Shown piece by piece: positions 1 to 7,858 of a stretch of 64,000 bases of DNA. Position 1 is the first letter of the stretch, and every line of letters begins with the position of its first letter. The position numbers were made by a program, and so were the translations under genes. The stretch is from Lipingzhangella_A rawalii (GTDB lineage Bacteria > Actinomycetota > Actinomycetes > Streptosporangiales > Streptosporangiaceae), in assembly GCF_031628175.1 (NCBI RefSeq), contig NZ_JAVLVT010000005.1, forward strand, positions 434,001-498,000. Reading direction: 5' to 3'. The notes beneath the pieces were generated by a model. The model did not search any database and was not told the origin of the DNA. It saw nothing but the letters and a program-made list of their open reading frames with translations.

Positions 1-2
1 CA

Positions 3-122
3 CGTAAGGAGGCCAGTACGACCTCGCGGCCGGTGCTGGTGGAGATCATGATCGAACGGGAGGCCAACACCCCACACGGGCCGGCCATCGACGCCGTCAA
101 GGAGTTCGAGCCCGACCAGTGA
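3..122 (+). CDS. gcl: Glyoxylate carboligase (tartronate-semialdehyde synthase), C-terminal end only
   Basis: Only the last 39 codons lie in the window, reading in frame to TGA at 120-122; the start lies to the left. The peptide contains RPVLVEIMIER and ends AIDAVKEFEPDQ, which resembles the end of the thiamine-diphosphate enzyme glyoxylate carboligase (a PVVVEVILER segment followed by a D-NV-EFE tail). That enzyme condenses two glyoxylates to tartronate semialdehyde and CO2. A strong hairpin follows 45 bases downstream, so this gene ends a transcription unit. The call rests on a short tail and could be another ThDP-dependent synthase. Confidence 0.6.
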   Translation, partial: RKEASTTSRPVLVEIMIEREANTPHGPAIDAVKEFEPDQ

Positions 123-166
123 CCCTCATGCGCCGCGCGCCGGGTCTGTCCGGAGCGGACGTGCCC

Positions 167-210
167 CACGTGTGGCACACACCCCGAACTCGGGGTGTGT
201 GCCACACGTG
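167..210. terminator. Perfect 20-bp stem-loop terminator after gcl
   Basis: Positions 167-186 and 191-210 are exact reverse complements with a 4-base loop (aact). The stem is long and GC-rich and stands between the gcl stop codon and the leuA leader. No T-run follows, as is common for actinomycete terminators. It separates gcl from leuA transcription. Confidence 0.75.
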
Positions 211-224
211 TCCGGGGCGTCTGT

Positions 225-230
225 TACCGT
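225..230 (+). promoter_or_regulatory. Candidate -10 element (TACCGT) for the leuA transcript
   Basis: TACCGT lies 10 bases before the leader-peptide ATG and just downstream of the gcl terminator. If used, transcription would start at or within a few bases of the leader ATG. No clear -35 is visible. Confidence 0.35.
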
Positions 231-240
231 GTCTCGAAGT

Positions 241-291
241 ATGGTGCTGCACGGGCTGCTTCTCCTTAGCTGCCGCGGCGGGGGCCGTTAG
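241..291 (+). CDS. leuL: Leucine leader peptide for leuA attenuation
   Basis: A 16-codon ORF reads MVLHGLLLLSCRGGGR and stops at 289-291. It holds four consecutive Leu codons (256-267) plus one at 247, far more than expected by chance, and sits 80 bases before leuA. Leader-peptide attenuation of leuA is known in actinobacteria. Ribosome stalling at the Leu run when charged leucyl-tRNA is scarce would change folding of the RNA between the leader stop and leuA. No strong ribosome-binding site precedes it, so it may be translated from a leaderless transcript. Confidence 0.7.
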   Translation: MVLHGLLLLSCRGGGR

Positions 292-339
292 GCCGGCTCC
301 CTCGTCGCGGAGTTTGGCCTGTCTCTGTCGGCCGGAGCC
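290..339 (+). promoter_or_regulatory. leuA attenuator region (competing RNA pairings)
   Basis: Two possible pairings lie between the leader stop and leuA: AGGCC (290-294) with GGCCT (316-320), and GGCTCC (295-300) with GGAGCC (334-339). The first includes the leader stop codon, so ribosome position could decide which forms. The pairings are read directly from the sequence; their regulatory role is inferred. Confidence 0.4.
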
Positions 340-370
340 CGAAGACACCCACATTCCAGGAGGAGCACCC

Positions 371-2080
371 ATGGTGCCCGAACAGCAGCCCAGCTCCATG
401 CCCTTCCAGCGCTATCAGGAATTTCCGCGGGTTGACCTGCCCGACCGGACCTGGCCCGGCGCCACGATCCGCTCCGCGCCCCGGTGGCTGTCCACCGACC
501 TGCGTGACGGGAACCAGGCCCTGATCGAACCGATGGATCCGGAGCGCAAGCTGGAGATGTTCCAGCTCCTGTGCAGCATGGGCTACAAGGAGATCGAGGT
601 CGGCTTCCCCGCGGCCAGCCAGACCGACTTCGACTTCATCCGCACGCTGATCGAACGGGATCTGGTCCCGGAGGACGTACAGATCTCGGTGCTGACACAG
701 GCCCGCACCGACCTGATCGAGCGCAGTGTGCAGAGCCTGGTGGGCGCCCACCGAGCCACCGTGCACCTGTACAACGCCACCGCCCCGGAGTTCCGTCGCG
801 TCGTCTTCGACGTCGACCGTGCCGCCTGCAAGGCGATCGCGGTCGACGGCACCCGGGACGTGCTTCGGTTCGCCGAGCAGTACCTGGGTAGTACCCCCCA
901 CTTCGGATACCAGTACTCGCCCGAGATCTTCATCGACACCGAGTTGGATTTCGCGCTGGAGGTCTGTGAGGGCGTCATGGACGTCTGGCAGCCGGGTCCC
1001 GGTCGGGAGATCATCCTGAACCTGCCGGCGACGGTCGAGCGCTCAACACCCAACATCTACGCCGACCAGATCGAATGGATGAGTCGTAACCTGTCCCGGC
1101 GTGACCATGTGTGCCTGTCGGTGCATCCGCACAACGATCGGGGAACCGCGGTCGCCTCGGCAGAGTTGGCGGTGATGGCCGGCGCGGACCGGGTGGAGGG
1201 CTGCCTGTTCGGACACGGGGAACGCACCGGCAACGTCGACCTGGTCACCCTGGCCTTGAACCTGTTCAGCCAGGGCGTGGATCCCCAGGTCACCATCTCC
1301 GACATCGACCACGTTCGTCGCGTGGTCGAACACTGCACCCAGCTGCCGGTGGCACCCCGCCATCCCTACGGTGGCGACCTGGTCTACACCGCCTTCTCCG
1401 GCTCCCACCAGGACGCCATCAAGAAGGGTTTGACGGCGCTGGAGAACGACGCGGCCCAATCCGGGGTTCCGGTCGAGGAGTATCCCTGGAACGTGCCGTA
1501 CCTGCCGATCGACCCCAAGGACGTCGGGCGCACCTACGAGGCCGTTATCAGGGTCAACAGCCAGTCCGGAAAGGGCGGGGTGTCTTACGTCCTACACCGG
1601 GATCACGCCTTGGATCTGCCGCGGCGCCTGCAAATCGAGTTCTCGCACGTGGTGCAGCAGCACACCGACGGGGAGGGAGGCGAGTTTTCCGGGGAGCGGA
1701 TCTGGGAGATCTTCGAGAGCACCTACCTGGACGAGACCACCGCACCGGCAGTGGTCGCGCACCGCTCCACCAACCAGGACGGCAGTTATCACATCAGCGC
1801 CGACGTGCAGGTCCAGGACGAGATCCGCGAGATCACCGGAAGTGGGCACGGCCCCCTGTCGGCGTTCTGTGACGCGCTGACCCAGATCGACGTCAAGGTG
1901 CGCGTGGTCGACTATGTGGAACACTCACTCAGTGCGGGAACCGACGCCCGTGCCGCCGCCTATGTGGAAGCGGAGGTCGACGGCACCGTCGTGTGGGGCG
2001 TGGGTATTCACCAGAACATCACCACTGCTTCGCTGAAGGCGGTGTGCAGCGCCGTTCGCCGCGGTTCCACCCTCGTCTAG
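371..2080 (+). CDS. leuA: 2-isopropylmalate synthase
   Basis: A 569-residue cytoplasmic enzyme for the first committed step of leucine synthesis: acetyl-CoA plus 2-oxoisovalerate to 2-isopropylmalate. The catalytic TIM-barrel start is visible as LRDGNQ at residues 44-49 (metal-binding Asp46) and the HPHND motif at 252-256. The C-terminal third (about 430-569) is the LeuA dimer/regulatory domain that binds leucine. The ATG at 371 is chosen because AGGAGGA precedes it by 6 bases; the open frame extends further upstream but without support. It follows a Leu-rich leader peptide and ends 16 bases before a strong stem-loop. Confidence 0.96.
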   Translation: MVPEQQPSSMPFQRYQEFPRVDLPDRTWPGATIRSAPRWLSTDLRDGNQALIEPMDPERKLEMFQLLCSMGYKEIEVGFPAASQTDFDFIRTLIERDLVPEDVQISVLTQARTDLIERSVQSLVGAHRATVHLYNATAPEFRRVVFDVDRAACKAIAVDGTRDVLRFAEQYLGSTPHFGYQYSPEIFIDTELDFALEVCEGVMDVWQPGPGREIILNLPATVERSTPNIYADQIEWMSRNLSRRDHVCLSVHPHNDRGTAVASAELAVMAGADRVEGCLFGHGERTGNVDLVTLALNLFSQGVDPQVTISDIDHVRRVVEHCTQLPVAPRHPYGGDLVYTAFSGSHQDAIKKGLTALENDAAQSGVPVEEYPWNVPYLPIDPKDVGRTYEAVIRVNSQSGKGGVSYVLHRDHALDLPRRLQIEFSHVVQQHTDGEGGEFSGERIWEIFESTYLDETTAPAVVAHRSTNQDGSYHISADVQVQDEIREITGSGHGPLSAFCDALTQIDVKVRVVDYVEHSLSAGTDARAAAYVEAEVDGTVVWGVGIHQNITTASLKAVCSAVRRGSTLV

Positions 2081-2095
2081 GCTGGCCGGCGGCCC

Positions 2096-2140
2096 GGCGC
2101 GGCTCCGAAGCGCGGTGCGTCCGTGCTCCGGAGCCGCGCC
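2096..2140. terminator. Bidirectional terminator between leuA and the CAP gene
   Basis: A 12-bp perfect stem (2096-2107 with 2129-2140) lies between two convergent genes, 15 bases after leuA and 10 bases after the minus-strand CAP gene, so it can serve both. Confidence 0.7.
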
Positions 2141-2149
2141 GAGGAAGGC

Positions 2150-2962
2150 CTACTCCCAGCCGAATTTCTGGGTCCAGTACCGCTCGTGTTCCCCCACCCC
2201 GATCGAGGCGAAGTCACAGTTGAGGATGTTCTCCCGGTGGCCGGAACTGTTCATCCAGGAGTTGACCACGGCCTGGGCCGAGCCCTGGCCGGCGGCGACA
2301 TTCTCTGCGGCGTAGGCATGGTAGCCGTGCTGGGCCGCGCGTTCGGCGGGCTCCTCGTCGTCCGGGTTCACATGGGCGACATAGTCACGCTCGGCCATGT
2401 CCTCGCTGTGTGCCTGCGCGGCTGAAGCGAGCCGGTCATCGACGCGCAGGGGGCCACATCCCTCCTCCGCACGCTCCGCATTGACCAGGTCGACAACGGT
2501 ATGGGACGTGGCCGAGACGGAGCCGGGGGAGGAACTCCCCTCCTCCGGTGCGTCCGTGTCCTGCGCGTCCGGGTCCTCGCTGTCGTCCTCGTCGTCGTCC
2601 GTATCCGAGGATTCGACCGTGACCTCCTCGGAGGTGTTCTCGGGAGAAGGCGGGGGCGCATCGGGGGGATCCGCTGAGACGACGGTGCCGCCATCCTCGT
2701 CGAAGAACTCCTCGGGACTCAGCGTTTCCTCGTCCTCGGCGGTCACGTTGGGACCCGTGGCCCCGGCGGAGCCATGGTCGTCACTCTGGGGGAACGAGGC
2801 CACCGTCATCGCGCCGGCCACCCCGATCCCGGCCGGGACGGCCAGTAGTGCTCCCAGCAGTGGCAGTCCCCAGCGGGCTGTGCTCCGTGTGCTGGACGCC
2901 TCCCGTCCGGGGGACCGGCGCCGCGAACCGGCGTACCGTCCACGGCGACCCTGTCGTGCCAT
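2150..2962 (-). CDS. Secreted or membrane-anchored CAP-domain (SCP/YkwD-like) protein
   Basis: 270 residues in three parts: a basic N-terminus with one hydrophobic segment (about 32-55), a long Asp/Glu/Ser/Pro-rich spacer (about 70-155) and a C-terminal CAP domain (about 157-270). The CAP part shows VVDLVNAERAEEGC near its start, then AQAHSEDMAERDYVAH, the AENVA motif and NSSGHRENIL, as in bacterial YkwD proteins. Bacterial CAP proteins act outside the membrane, but their substrate is generally unknown. GAGGA lies about 11 bases before the ATG. The acidic spacer probably spans or contacts the cell wall. It is divergent from recO. Confidence 0.85.
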   Translation of the reverse strand: MARQGRRGRYAGSRRRSPGREASSTRSTARWGLPLLGALLAVPAGIGVAGAMTVASFPQSDDHGSAGATGPNVTAEDEETLSPEEFFDEDGGTVVSADPPDAPPPSPENTSEEVTVESSDTDDDEDDSEDPDAQDTDAPEEGSSSPGSVSATSHTVVDLVNAERAEEGCGPLRVDDRLASAAQAHSEDMAERDYVAHVNPDDEEPAERAAQHGYHAYAAENVAAGQGSAQAVVNSWMNSSGHRENILNCDFASIGVGEHERYWTQKFGWE

Positions 2963-3141
2963 GATGTTCCGTCCTCAAGCAGCGGGAATGTTTCGGACAT
3001 ATCGTGTCAGCCCGTGATAGTAGAGGAAACTGGAGAAAAAGGGGAGACCGGTTCGTGTGGGAATCCCCGCCTTCAGCGCGTGGATCTCCCGCCCGGCCGG
3101 GGCCGGGCACGATCGACGGCAGCATCGGTGACAATGGGGGA

Positions 3142-3873
3142 GTGAGCCTCTACCGTGACGAGGGAGTCGTGCTCCGCACCCAGAATCTGGGGGAGGCCGA
3201 CCGCATCATCACCCTGCTGACCCGGTTCAACGGGCTTGTGCGCGCAGTCGGCAAAGGTGTGCGCCGCACCAAGTCGCGTTTCGGCGCGCGGCTGGAGCCC
3301 TTTACCCATGTCGAACTGTTGGTGCATACGGGCCGCAGCCTGGACGTGATCACCCAGGCGGACACGGTGCGGTCGTATGGGGGGCCGCTGGCCGAGCACT
3401 ATCCCCGCTACACGGCAGGGGTTGCCATGCTGGAGACGGCGCAACGGATCACCGGGGTAGAGAAGGAGCCGGCCCAGCAGCAGTTCCTGTTGTTGGTGGG
3501 TGGGCTGCGCACCCTCGGTGAGGGGCGACGGGAGCCCCGTATGGTCCTCGACGCCTACCTGCTACGCTCACTAGCTACCGCTGGATACGCTCCTGCGCTG
3601 GACGAGTGTGCGCACTGTGGCGCGCGTGGCCGGCATGCGTCCTTCGCGATCCAGGCTGGGGGGATGGTCTGTGCTGCCTGCCAGTCCACCGGCGTGACCA
3701 CGCCCGCTCCGGAGACGCTGGATCTGATGATCGCGCTGCTCACGGGAGACTGGACGGCGGCGGAGGCCAGCGCGCATCGGCACCGCAGCGAGTGCAGCGG
3801 TTTGGTGGCGGCGTATCTACAGTGGCACCTGGAAAACGGAATCCGATCCCTGCGTCTCGTGGAGCGTCGTTGA
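3142..3873 (+). CDS. recO: DNA repair protein RecO
   Basis: 243 residues, the usual RecO length. RecO works with RecR to load RecA on SSB-coated single-stranded DNA in gap repair and anneals strands. The N-terminal OB fold begins SLYRDEGVVLRTQNLGEADRI, typical of the family. A four-Cys zinc site occurs as CAHCG and CAAC near residues 155-180. The GTG at 3142 is chosen because the family starts here and GGGGGAG precedes it; the frame is open further upstream without support. The stop overlaps the uppS start by 4 bases, implying translational coupling. Confidence 0.95.
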   Translation: MSLYRDEGVVLRTQNLGEADRIITLLTRFNGLVRAVGKGVRRTKSRFGARLEPFTHVELLVHTGRSLDVITQADTVRSYGGPLAEHYPRYTAGVAMLETAQRITGVEKEPAQQQFLLLVGGLRTLGEGRREPRMVLDAYLLRSLATAGYAPALDECAHCGARGRHASFAIQAGGMVCAACQSTGVTTPAPETLDLMIALLTGDWTAAEASAHRHRSECSGLVAAYLQWHLENGIRSLRLVERR

Positions 3874-4739
3874 GTCTCTCCGAACCGTCCACAGCGGCCG
3901 ATTCGTCCGGCCCGCGGTTGCCGGATCCACATCCGAGTGGTGTCCGGCCCCCGCAGCTGCCGCCCGAACTCGTACCCCGCCACGTCGCCATCGTCATGGA
4001 TGGCAATGGGCGTTGGGCCAAGCAGCGGGGGCTGGCCCGCACCGAGGGGCACCGGGCCGGGGAGAGCGCCCTGTTTGACGTGATCGAGGGTGCCCTGGAG
4101 CTCGGCATTCCGTATGTGTCCGCCTATGCCTTCTCCACCGAGAACTGGAAACGCTCCCCTGAGGAGATTCGTTTCCTCATGGGATTCAACCGGGACGTCG
4201 TCCGCCGCCGTCGGCTCGAGATGCACGAACGTGGGATCCGGGTGCGCTGGTCGGGACGCCGGGGACGGCTCTGGAAGAGCGTTATCCGGGAGCTGGAGGA
4301 GAGCGAGCGCCTCACCCGAGACAACGACCGGCTTACGCTCCAGTTCTGCGTGAACTACGGTGGTCGGGCCGAGATCACCGATGCCGCTGCGGCGGTGTCC
4401 CGGGATGTGGCTGCCGGGCGGCTCAAGCCGGAGCGCATCACCGAACAGGCCCTGGCCGCGCGACTCTACGCCCCGGATATTCCGGACGTGGACCTGTTCG
4501 TGCGCTCCTCCGGCGAGCAGCGGTTCTCCAACTTCCTGCCGTGGCAGCTCACCTATGCGGAGATGGTCTTCCTGGACACGCTGTGGCCGGATGTCGATCG
4601 GCGCCACCTCTGGCACGCGTGCGAGATCTACGCGAGTCGGGACCGTCGCTACGGAGGCGCGCTGCCGAACCCGGTGGAACCAGCCCCGGCACACGAGACG
4701 GGCGCAGCCGCGCCACAGACCGCGGCAGTGCAGGAATAA
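3870..4739 (+). CDS. uppS: Undecaprenyl (polyprenyl) diphosphate synthase, UppS family
   Basis: Cis-prenyltransferase that extends an allylic diphosphate with isopentenyl units to make the lipid carrier for peptidoglycan and wall polymers. Family motifs are clear: HVAIVMDGNGRWA (catalytic Asp), the EGHRAG stretch, YAFSTENWKR, and near the C-terminus LFVRSSGEQRFSNFLPWQ. The start is taken as TTG at 3870, overlapping the recO stop (TTGA) and preceded by GGAG at 3861-3864, giving 289 residues. The first 35 residues are a proline-rich extension absent from short homologues. The recO-uppS pair is a conserved actinobacterial arrangement. Confidence 0.93.
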   Translation: MSLSEPSTAADSSGPRLPDPHPSGVRPPQLPPELVPRHVAIVMDGNGRWAKQRGLARTEGHRAGESALFDVIEGALELGIPYVSAYAFSTENWKRSPEEIRFLMGFNRDVVRRRRLEMHERGIRVRWSGRRGRLWKSVIRELEESERLTRDNDRLTLQFCVNYGGRAEITDAAAAVSRDVAAGRLKPERITEQALAARLYAPDIPDVDLFVRSSGEQRFSNFLPWQLTYAEMVFLDTLWPDVDRRHLWHACEIYASRDRRYGGALPNPVEPAPAHETGAAAPQTAAVQE

Positions 4740-4769
4740 CCGGAGTAACAGGGGTAAACAGGGGTAACT

Positions 4770-5600
4770 GTGAGCATGATCGACCTGGGCCGGGACCGGC
4801 TGACCTACGTCGCCCTCGGGGACAGTTTCACCGAGGGGGTGGGCGATCCTGCGGTTCGGGAGCCGGGTGAGGGCACGGACGCGCAGGCAGCTGCGGATGG
4901 TGGACTCTACCGTGGCTGGGCGGACCGATTCGCCGAGCATCTCGCCGCGCACATCCCCGAGGTGCATTACGCGAACCTCGCTGTGCGCGGCAAGTTGCTG
5001 CGGCAGGTCCTCGCGGACCAGATGCCCGCGGCTCTGGCGATGCGCCCCGATCTCGTCACTCTCTGCGCGGGCGGAAACGACCTGCTACGTCCGGGAGCGG
5101 ATCCCGACCTGCTGGCCGCACAGCTCGAACGCGCCGTTCGGCGCCTACGGGACCAGGGCTGCGACGTGGTGCTGTTCACCGGCGTGAACATCGCCTCTGG
5201 TTTCATGCGGGTGCTCCTGGGGCGGTTCGCGCGCTACTACCTCAACGTGCGTTCCATCGCCGACCGCACTGGTTCCGTGCTGGTGGACCAGTGGTCCATG
5301 TCGGTGCTGCGGGACCCGCGGGCCTGGGAATCAGACCGGCTGCACATGTCCGCCGAGGGGCACCGCAGGGTGGCGCTGCGCGTGTGTGACACGCTCGGGG
5401 TGCCCACCGTTGAACGCTGGGACGAGCCATGGCCGGCCGCGGACCCCGTTGACTGGCGTACCGCCCGGAGTGCCGACGCCCGCTGGGTGGGGCAGTTCCT
5501 CCTGCCATGGGTCGGCCGGCGCCTGAGTGGACGTTCCTCCGGGGACGGGGTGCAGCCCAAGCGTCCGGATCCGACCGAGGTGCGCTCCCTGCCGGTGTGA
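4770..5600 (+). CDS. SGNH/GDSL-family hydrolase, copy 1
   Basis: 276 residues with the SGNH blocks: GDSFTEG near residue 15 (nucleophilic Ser), a Gly block near LAVRGK, GGND in the middle and DRLHMSAEGHR (Asp and His of the triad) near residue 190. It has no signal peptide, so it is probably cytoplasmic. The substrate (ester, thioester or acyl group) cannot be read from sequence. It begins at GTG 4770, with ATG two codons later. It lies 30 bases after uppS, and the spacer carries two near-identical copies of ACAGGGGTAA. A paralogue follows directly. Confidence 0.88.
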   Translation: MSMIDLGRDRLTYVALGDSFTEGVGDPAVREPGEGTDAQAAADGGLYRGWADRFAEHLAAHIPEVHYANLAVRGKLLRQVLADQMPAALAMRPDLVTLCAGGNDLLRPGADPDLLAAQLERAVRRLRDQGCDVVLFTGVNIASGFMRVLLGRFARYYLNVRSIADRTGSVLVDQWSMSVLRDPRAWESDRLHMSAEGHRRVALRVCDTLGVPTVERWDEPWPAADPVDWRTARSADARWVGQFLLPWVGRRLSGRSSGDGVQPKRPDPTEVRSLPV

Positions 5601-5675
5601 ACCGGGCAACAGCGGGTGTCCACAGCGGAACCTACTGTCGCGTAACCCGGGGGGTTGCAGGCATCATCATTCGGT

Positions 5676-6485
5676 ATGAGTGGTTTTGCCTTCGATCGAG
5701 ACGGCGTACTCTCCTACGTGGCACTCGGCGACAGCTTCAGCGAGGGACTGAGCGATCCGTACCCGGACAGCGCCGAAACACCGCATGGACATTTCCGCGG
5801 GTGGGCGGATCGCCTGGCCGAGCGGCTGGCCGACGAGGTGCGGGAGCTACGCTACGCCAATCTCGCCGTACGAGGGCGCCTGGCCCGGCAGATCGTCACT
5901 GAGCAGGTGCCACGGGCCGAACAGCTCCAGCCGGATCTGGTCACCCTGGCTGCCGGGGGCAACGACATCCTGCGCCCCGGGGGTGACCCGGACCAGATCG
6001 CCACCATCGTGGACCAGGGGATTAGCCGGCTGCGCGCCACGGGGGCACATGTCGTACTCTTCACCGGCATCGACCCCGAGTTCCAGCCGGTGATGCGCCC
6101 ACTGCGCGGCAAGATTGCCGTGTACAACATGCATCTCCGCGCCATCGCCGATGCCCACGACTGCTCCGTGGTTGACCTGTGGGCGATGCGCGTGCTCGGC
6201 GACGCACGCGCGTGGAGCTGGGACCGGCTGCACCATTCCTCGGAGGGGCACCGCCGAATCGCACTGCGCGTATGTGAGGTCCTGGGGGTGGATCCCGGAG
6301 CGGACTGGCGCGAGCCCTGGCCGGAAAGCCCCCAGGTGGCCTGGGCCGACGCACGCCGTGCGGACGCACGGTGGGCGCGCGAGTTCCTCGTGCCCTGGAT
6401 TGGCCGGCGGCTGACCGGACGCTCCAGCGGGGATGGAGTGTCCCCGAAACGTCCCGACCTGGCTCCACTGCGGGTGAGCGGATAG
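5676..6485 (+). CDS. SGNH/GDSL-family hydrolase, copy 2
   Basis: A 269-residue paralogue of the preceding gene with the same motifs: GDSFSEG, AGGND and DRLHHSSEGHRR. Both proteins end with a nearly identical tail, PWIGRRLTGRSSGDG here and PWVGRRLSGRSSGDG in copy 1, so they arose by tandem duplication. ATG 5676 is preferred because the similarity begins just after it; a TTG at 5655 is an alternative. No strong ribosome-binding site is seen. The gene is convergent with zur, with only 57 bases between them. Confidence 0.88.
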   Translation: MSGFAFDRDGVLSYVALGDSFSEGLSDPYPDSAETPHGHFRGWADRLAERLADEVRELRYANLAVRGRLARQIVTEQVPRAEQLQPDLVTLAAGGNDILRPGGDPDQIATIVDQGISRLRATGAHVVLFTGIDPEFQPVMRPLRGKIAVYNMHLRAIADAHDCSVVDLWAMRVLGDARAWSWDRLHHSSEGHRRIALRVCEVLGVDPGADWREPWPESPQVAWADARRADARWAREFLVPWIGRRLTGRSSGDGVSPKRPDLAPLRVSG

Positions 6486-6542
6486 GCGCAGACCCCGGAT
6501 GGCCGGACCCGCCCCCAACACGTCCCGGATCGATCCAGGGGG

Positions 6543-6962
6543 TCAGTCTGGGCGTGCGGACTGAGCCGCGTCTGCCGGGACCCCGCTCGGGGCGCAGTCC
6601 GCGCAGGTACCGAACACTTCCACGGTGTGGGTGACGTCCACGAAGCCGTGCTCGGCGCCGAGGGCCTCCGCCCATTTCTCCACGGTGGGCCCCTCGACCT
6701 CCACCGTGCGGCCACACTGCCGGCACACCAGATGATGGTGATGCCGGTCGGTTACGCAGGCGCGGTACACGGCCTCGCCGTCGTCGTTGCGTAGAACGTC
6801 GACTTCGCCGGAGTCACTCAGCGCCTGCAACGCTCGATAAACGGTGGTCAGGCCGATCTTCGAGCCCTCGGCGCGCAGGTCCGCATACAGGTCTTGGGCG
6901 CTGCGGAATCCGGAACTCTGGTTCAGCGCCTGCCGCACGGTCTCACGACGGCGAGTGTTCAC
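6543..6962 (-). CDS. zur: Zinc uptake regulator Zur (Fur family)
   Basis: 139 residues with an N-terminal winged helix (about 5-60) and a C-terminal metal/dimer domain. Zinc ligands are visible: the His run at 74-77 and two CxxC pairs (C80/C83 and C120/C123). The segment RTVEVEGPTVEKWAEALG with HGFVDVTH is typical of actinobacterial Zur. With zinc bound it represses zinc importers. Its start overlaps the znuB stop, so it is the last gene of a znuC-znuB-zur operon and the set would be autoregulated through the Zur box upstream of znuC. Confidence 0.93.
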   Translation of the reverse strand: MNTRRRETVRQALNQSSGFRSAQDLYADLRAEGSKIGLTTVYRALQALSDSGEVDVLRNDDGEAVYRACVTDRHHHHLVCRQCGRTVEVEGPTVEKWAEALGAEHGFVDVTHTVEVFGTCADCAPSGVPADAAQSARPD

Positions 6963-7858
6963 GTCGATACGCTCCCCTGGTCGGTTCGGGGTACATCCTC
7001 GACGTTACCCTCCGCGGTTGGATCCCCGCTCCACTCCGACGTCTGTGCACCGCGACGCAGTAGCCGGCCCCCCGCGACAGACACGGTGAACACCGCCAGT
7101 GCGATCAGAACGATGGTGGCCCCCGGAGCCACGTCCACATAGTAGGCCGAGGACAGCCCGGCGAGGGCACTGAGTACACCGATCCCCATGGCCAGCAGGA
7201 TGGTAACCCGAAAGCTCCGGGTGAGCTGTTGGGCGGCCGCGACCGGAACCACCATCAGCGCACTTACCAGGAGCACTCCGACCACGCGCATGGCGATCAC
7301 CACAGTCAGCGCGGCCATGATCCCGATGAGTAGGCTGAGGAAGCGGACGGGAAGCCCTGAGGCGCGGGCCACCTCTTCGTCCTGGCACAGTACGAAGAGT
7401 TCCCGCCCGAAGTAGGCCACCACGGCCAGCACCAGTGCGGCCAGCACACTGACAACGTAGACGTCCTGTTCGGTCACGCTGCTGACCGAGCCGAAGAGGT
7501 AGGCCGTCAGTGTGGCGTTGGTGGCACCGGGAGCCAGCCCGATCAGGAACACACCCCCGGCGATTCCCCCGTAGAACAACAGCGCCAGGGCGACATCCCC
7601 ACCGGTGCGGGCCCGCACCCGCATCACCTCGATGATGATCGCACCCAGCACGGAGACGATCACAGCGGTCAGCACCGGAGAGGTGCTGGTAAGAAAGCCG
7701 AGGGCGACGCCGGTCAGCGCGACGTGGCCGATGCCGTCCCCCAGCAGGGCCAGCCGCCGCTGCACGATGAACGTCCCGATAGCCGGCGCCGCGAGCCCCA
7801 CGAGAACGGCAGCCAGGAGCGCTCGACGCATGAAGTCATAGTCGAGCAGGTCAAGCAC
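6959..7858 (-). CDS. znuB: Zinc ABC transporter permease ZnuB
   Basis: 299 residues of an ABC-3 family integral membrane protein with about eight hydrophobic segments. RRLALLGDGIGHVALTGVALG near residue 35 is the family signature. It forms the membrane channel with ZnuC. The GTG at 7858 is chosen because GGAGG precedes it at proper spacing and the start overlaps the znuC stop by 8 bases; the frame is open further upstream only as a shadow of znuC. The stop overlaps the zur start. No znuA binding-protein gene is in the window. Confidence 0.92.
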   Translation of the reverse strand: MLDLLDYDFMRRALLAAVLVGLAAPAIGTFIVQRRLALLGDGIGHVALTGVALGFLTSTSPVLTAVIVSVLGAIIIEVMRVRARTGGDVALALLFYGGIAGGVFLIGLAPGATNATLTAYLFGSVSSVTEQDVYVVSVLAALVLAVVAYFGRELFVLCQDEEVARASGLPVRFLSLLIGIMAALTVVIAMRVVGVLLVSALMVVPVAAAQQLTRSFRVTILLAMGIGVLSALAGLSSAYYVDVAPGATIVLIALAVFTVSVAGGRLLRRGAQTSEWSGDPTAEGNVEDVPRTDQGSVST

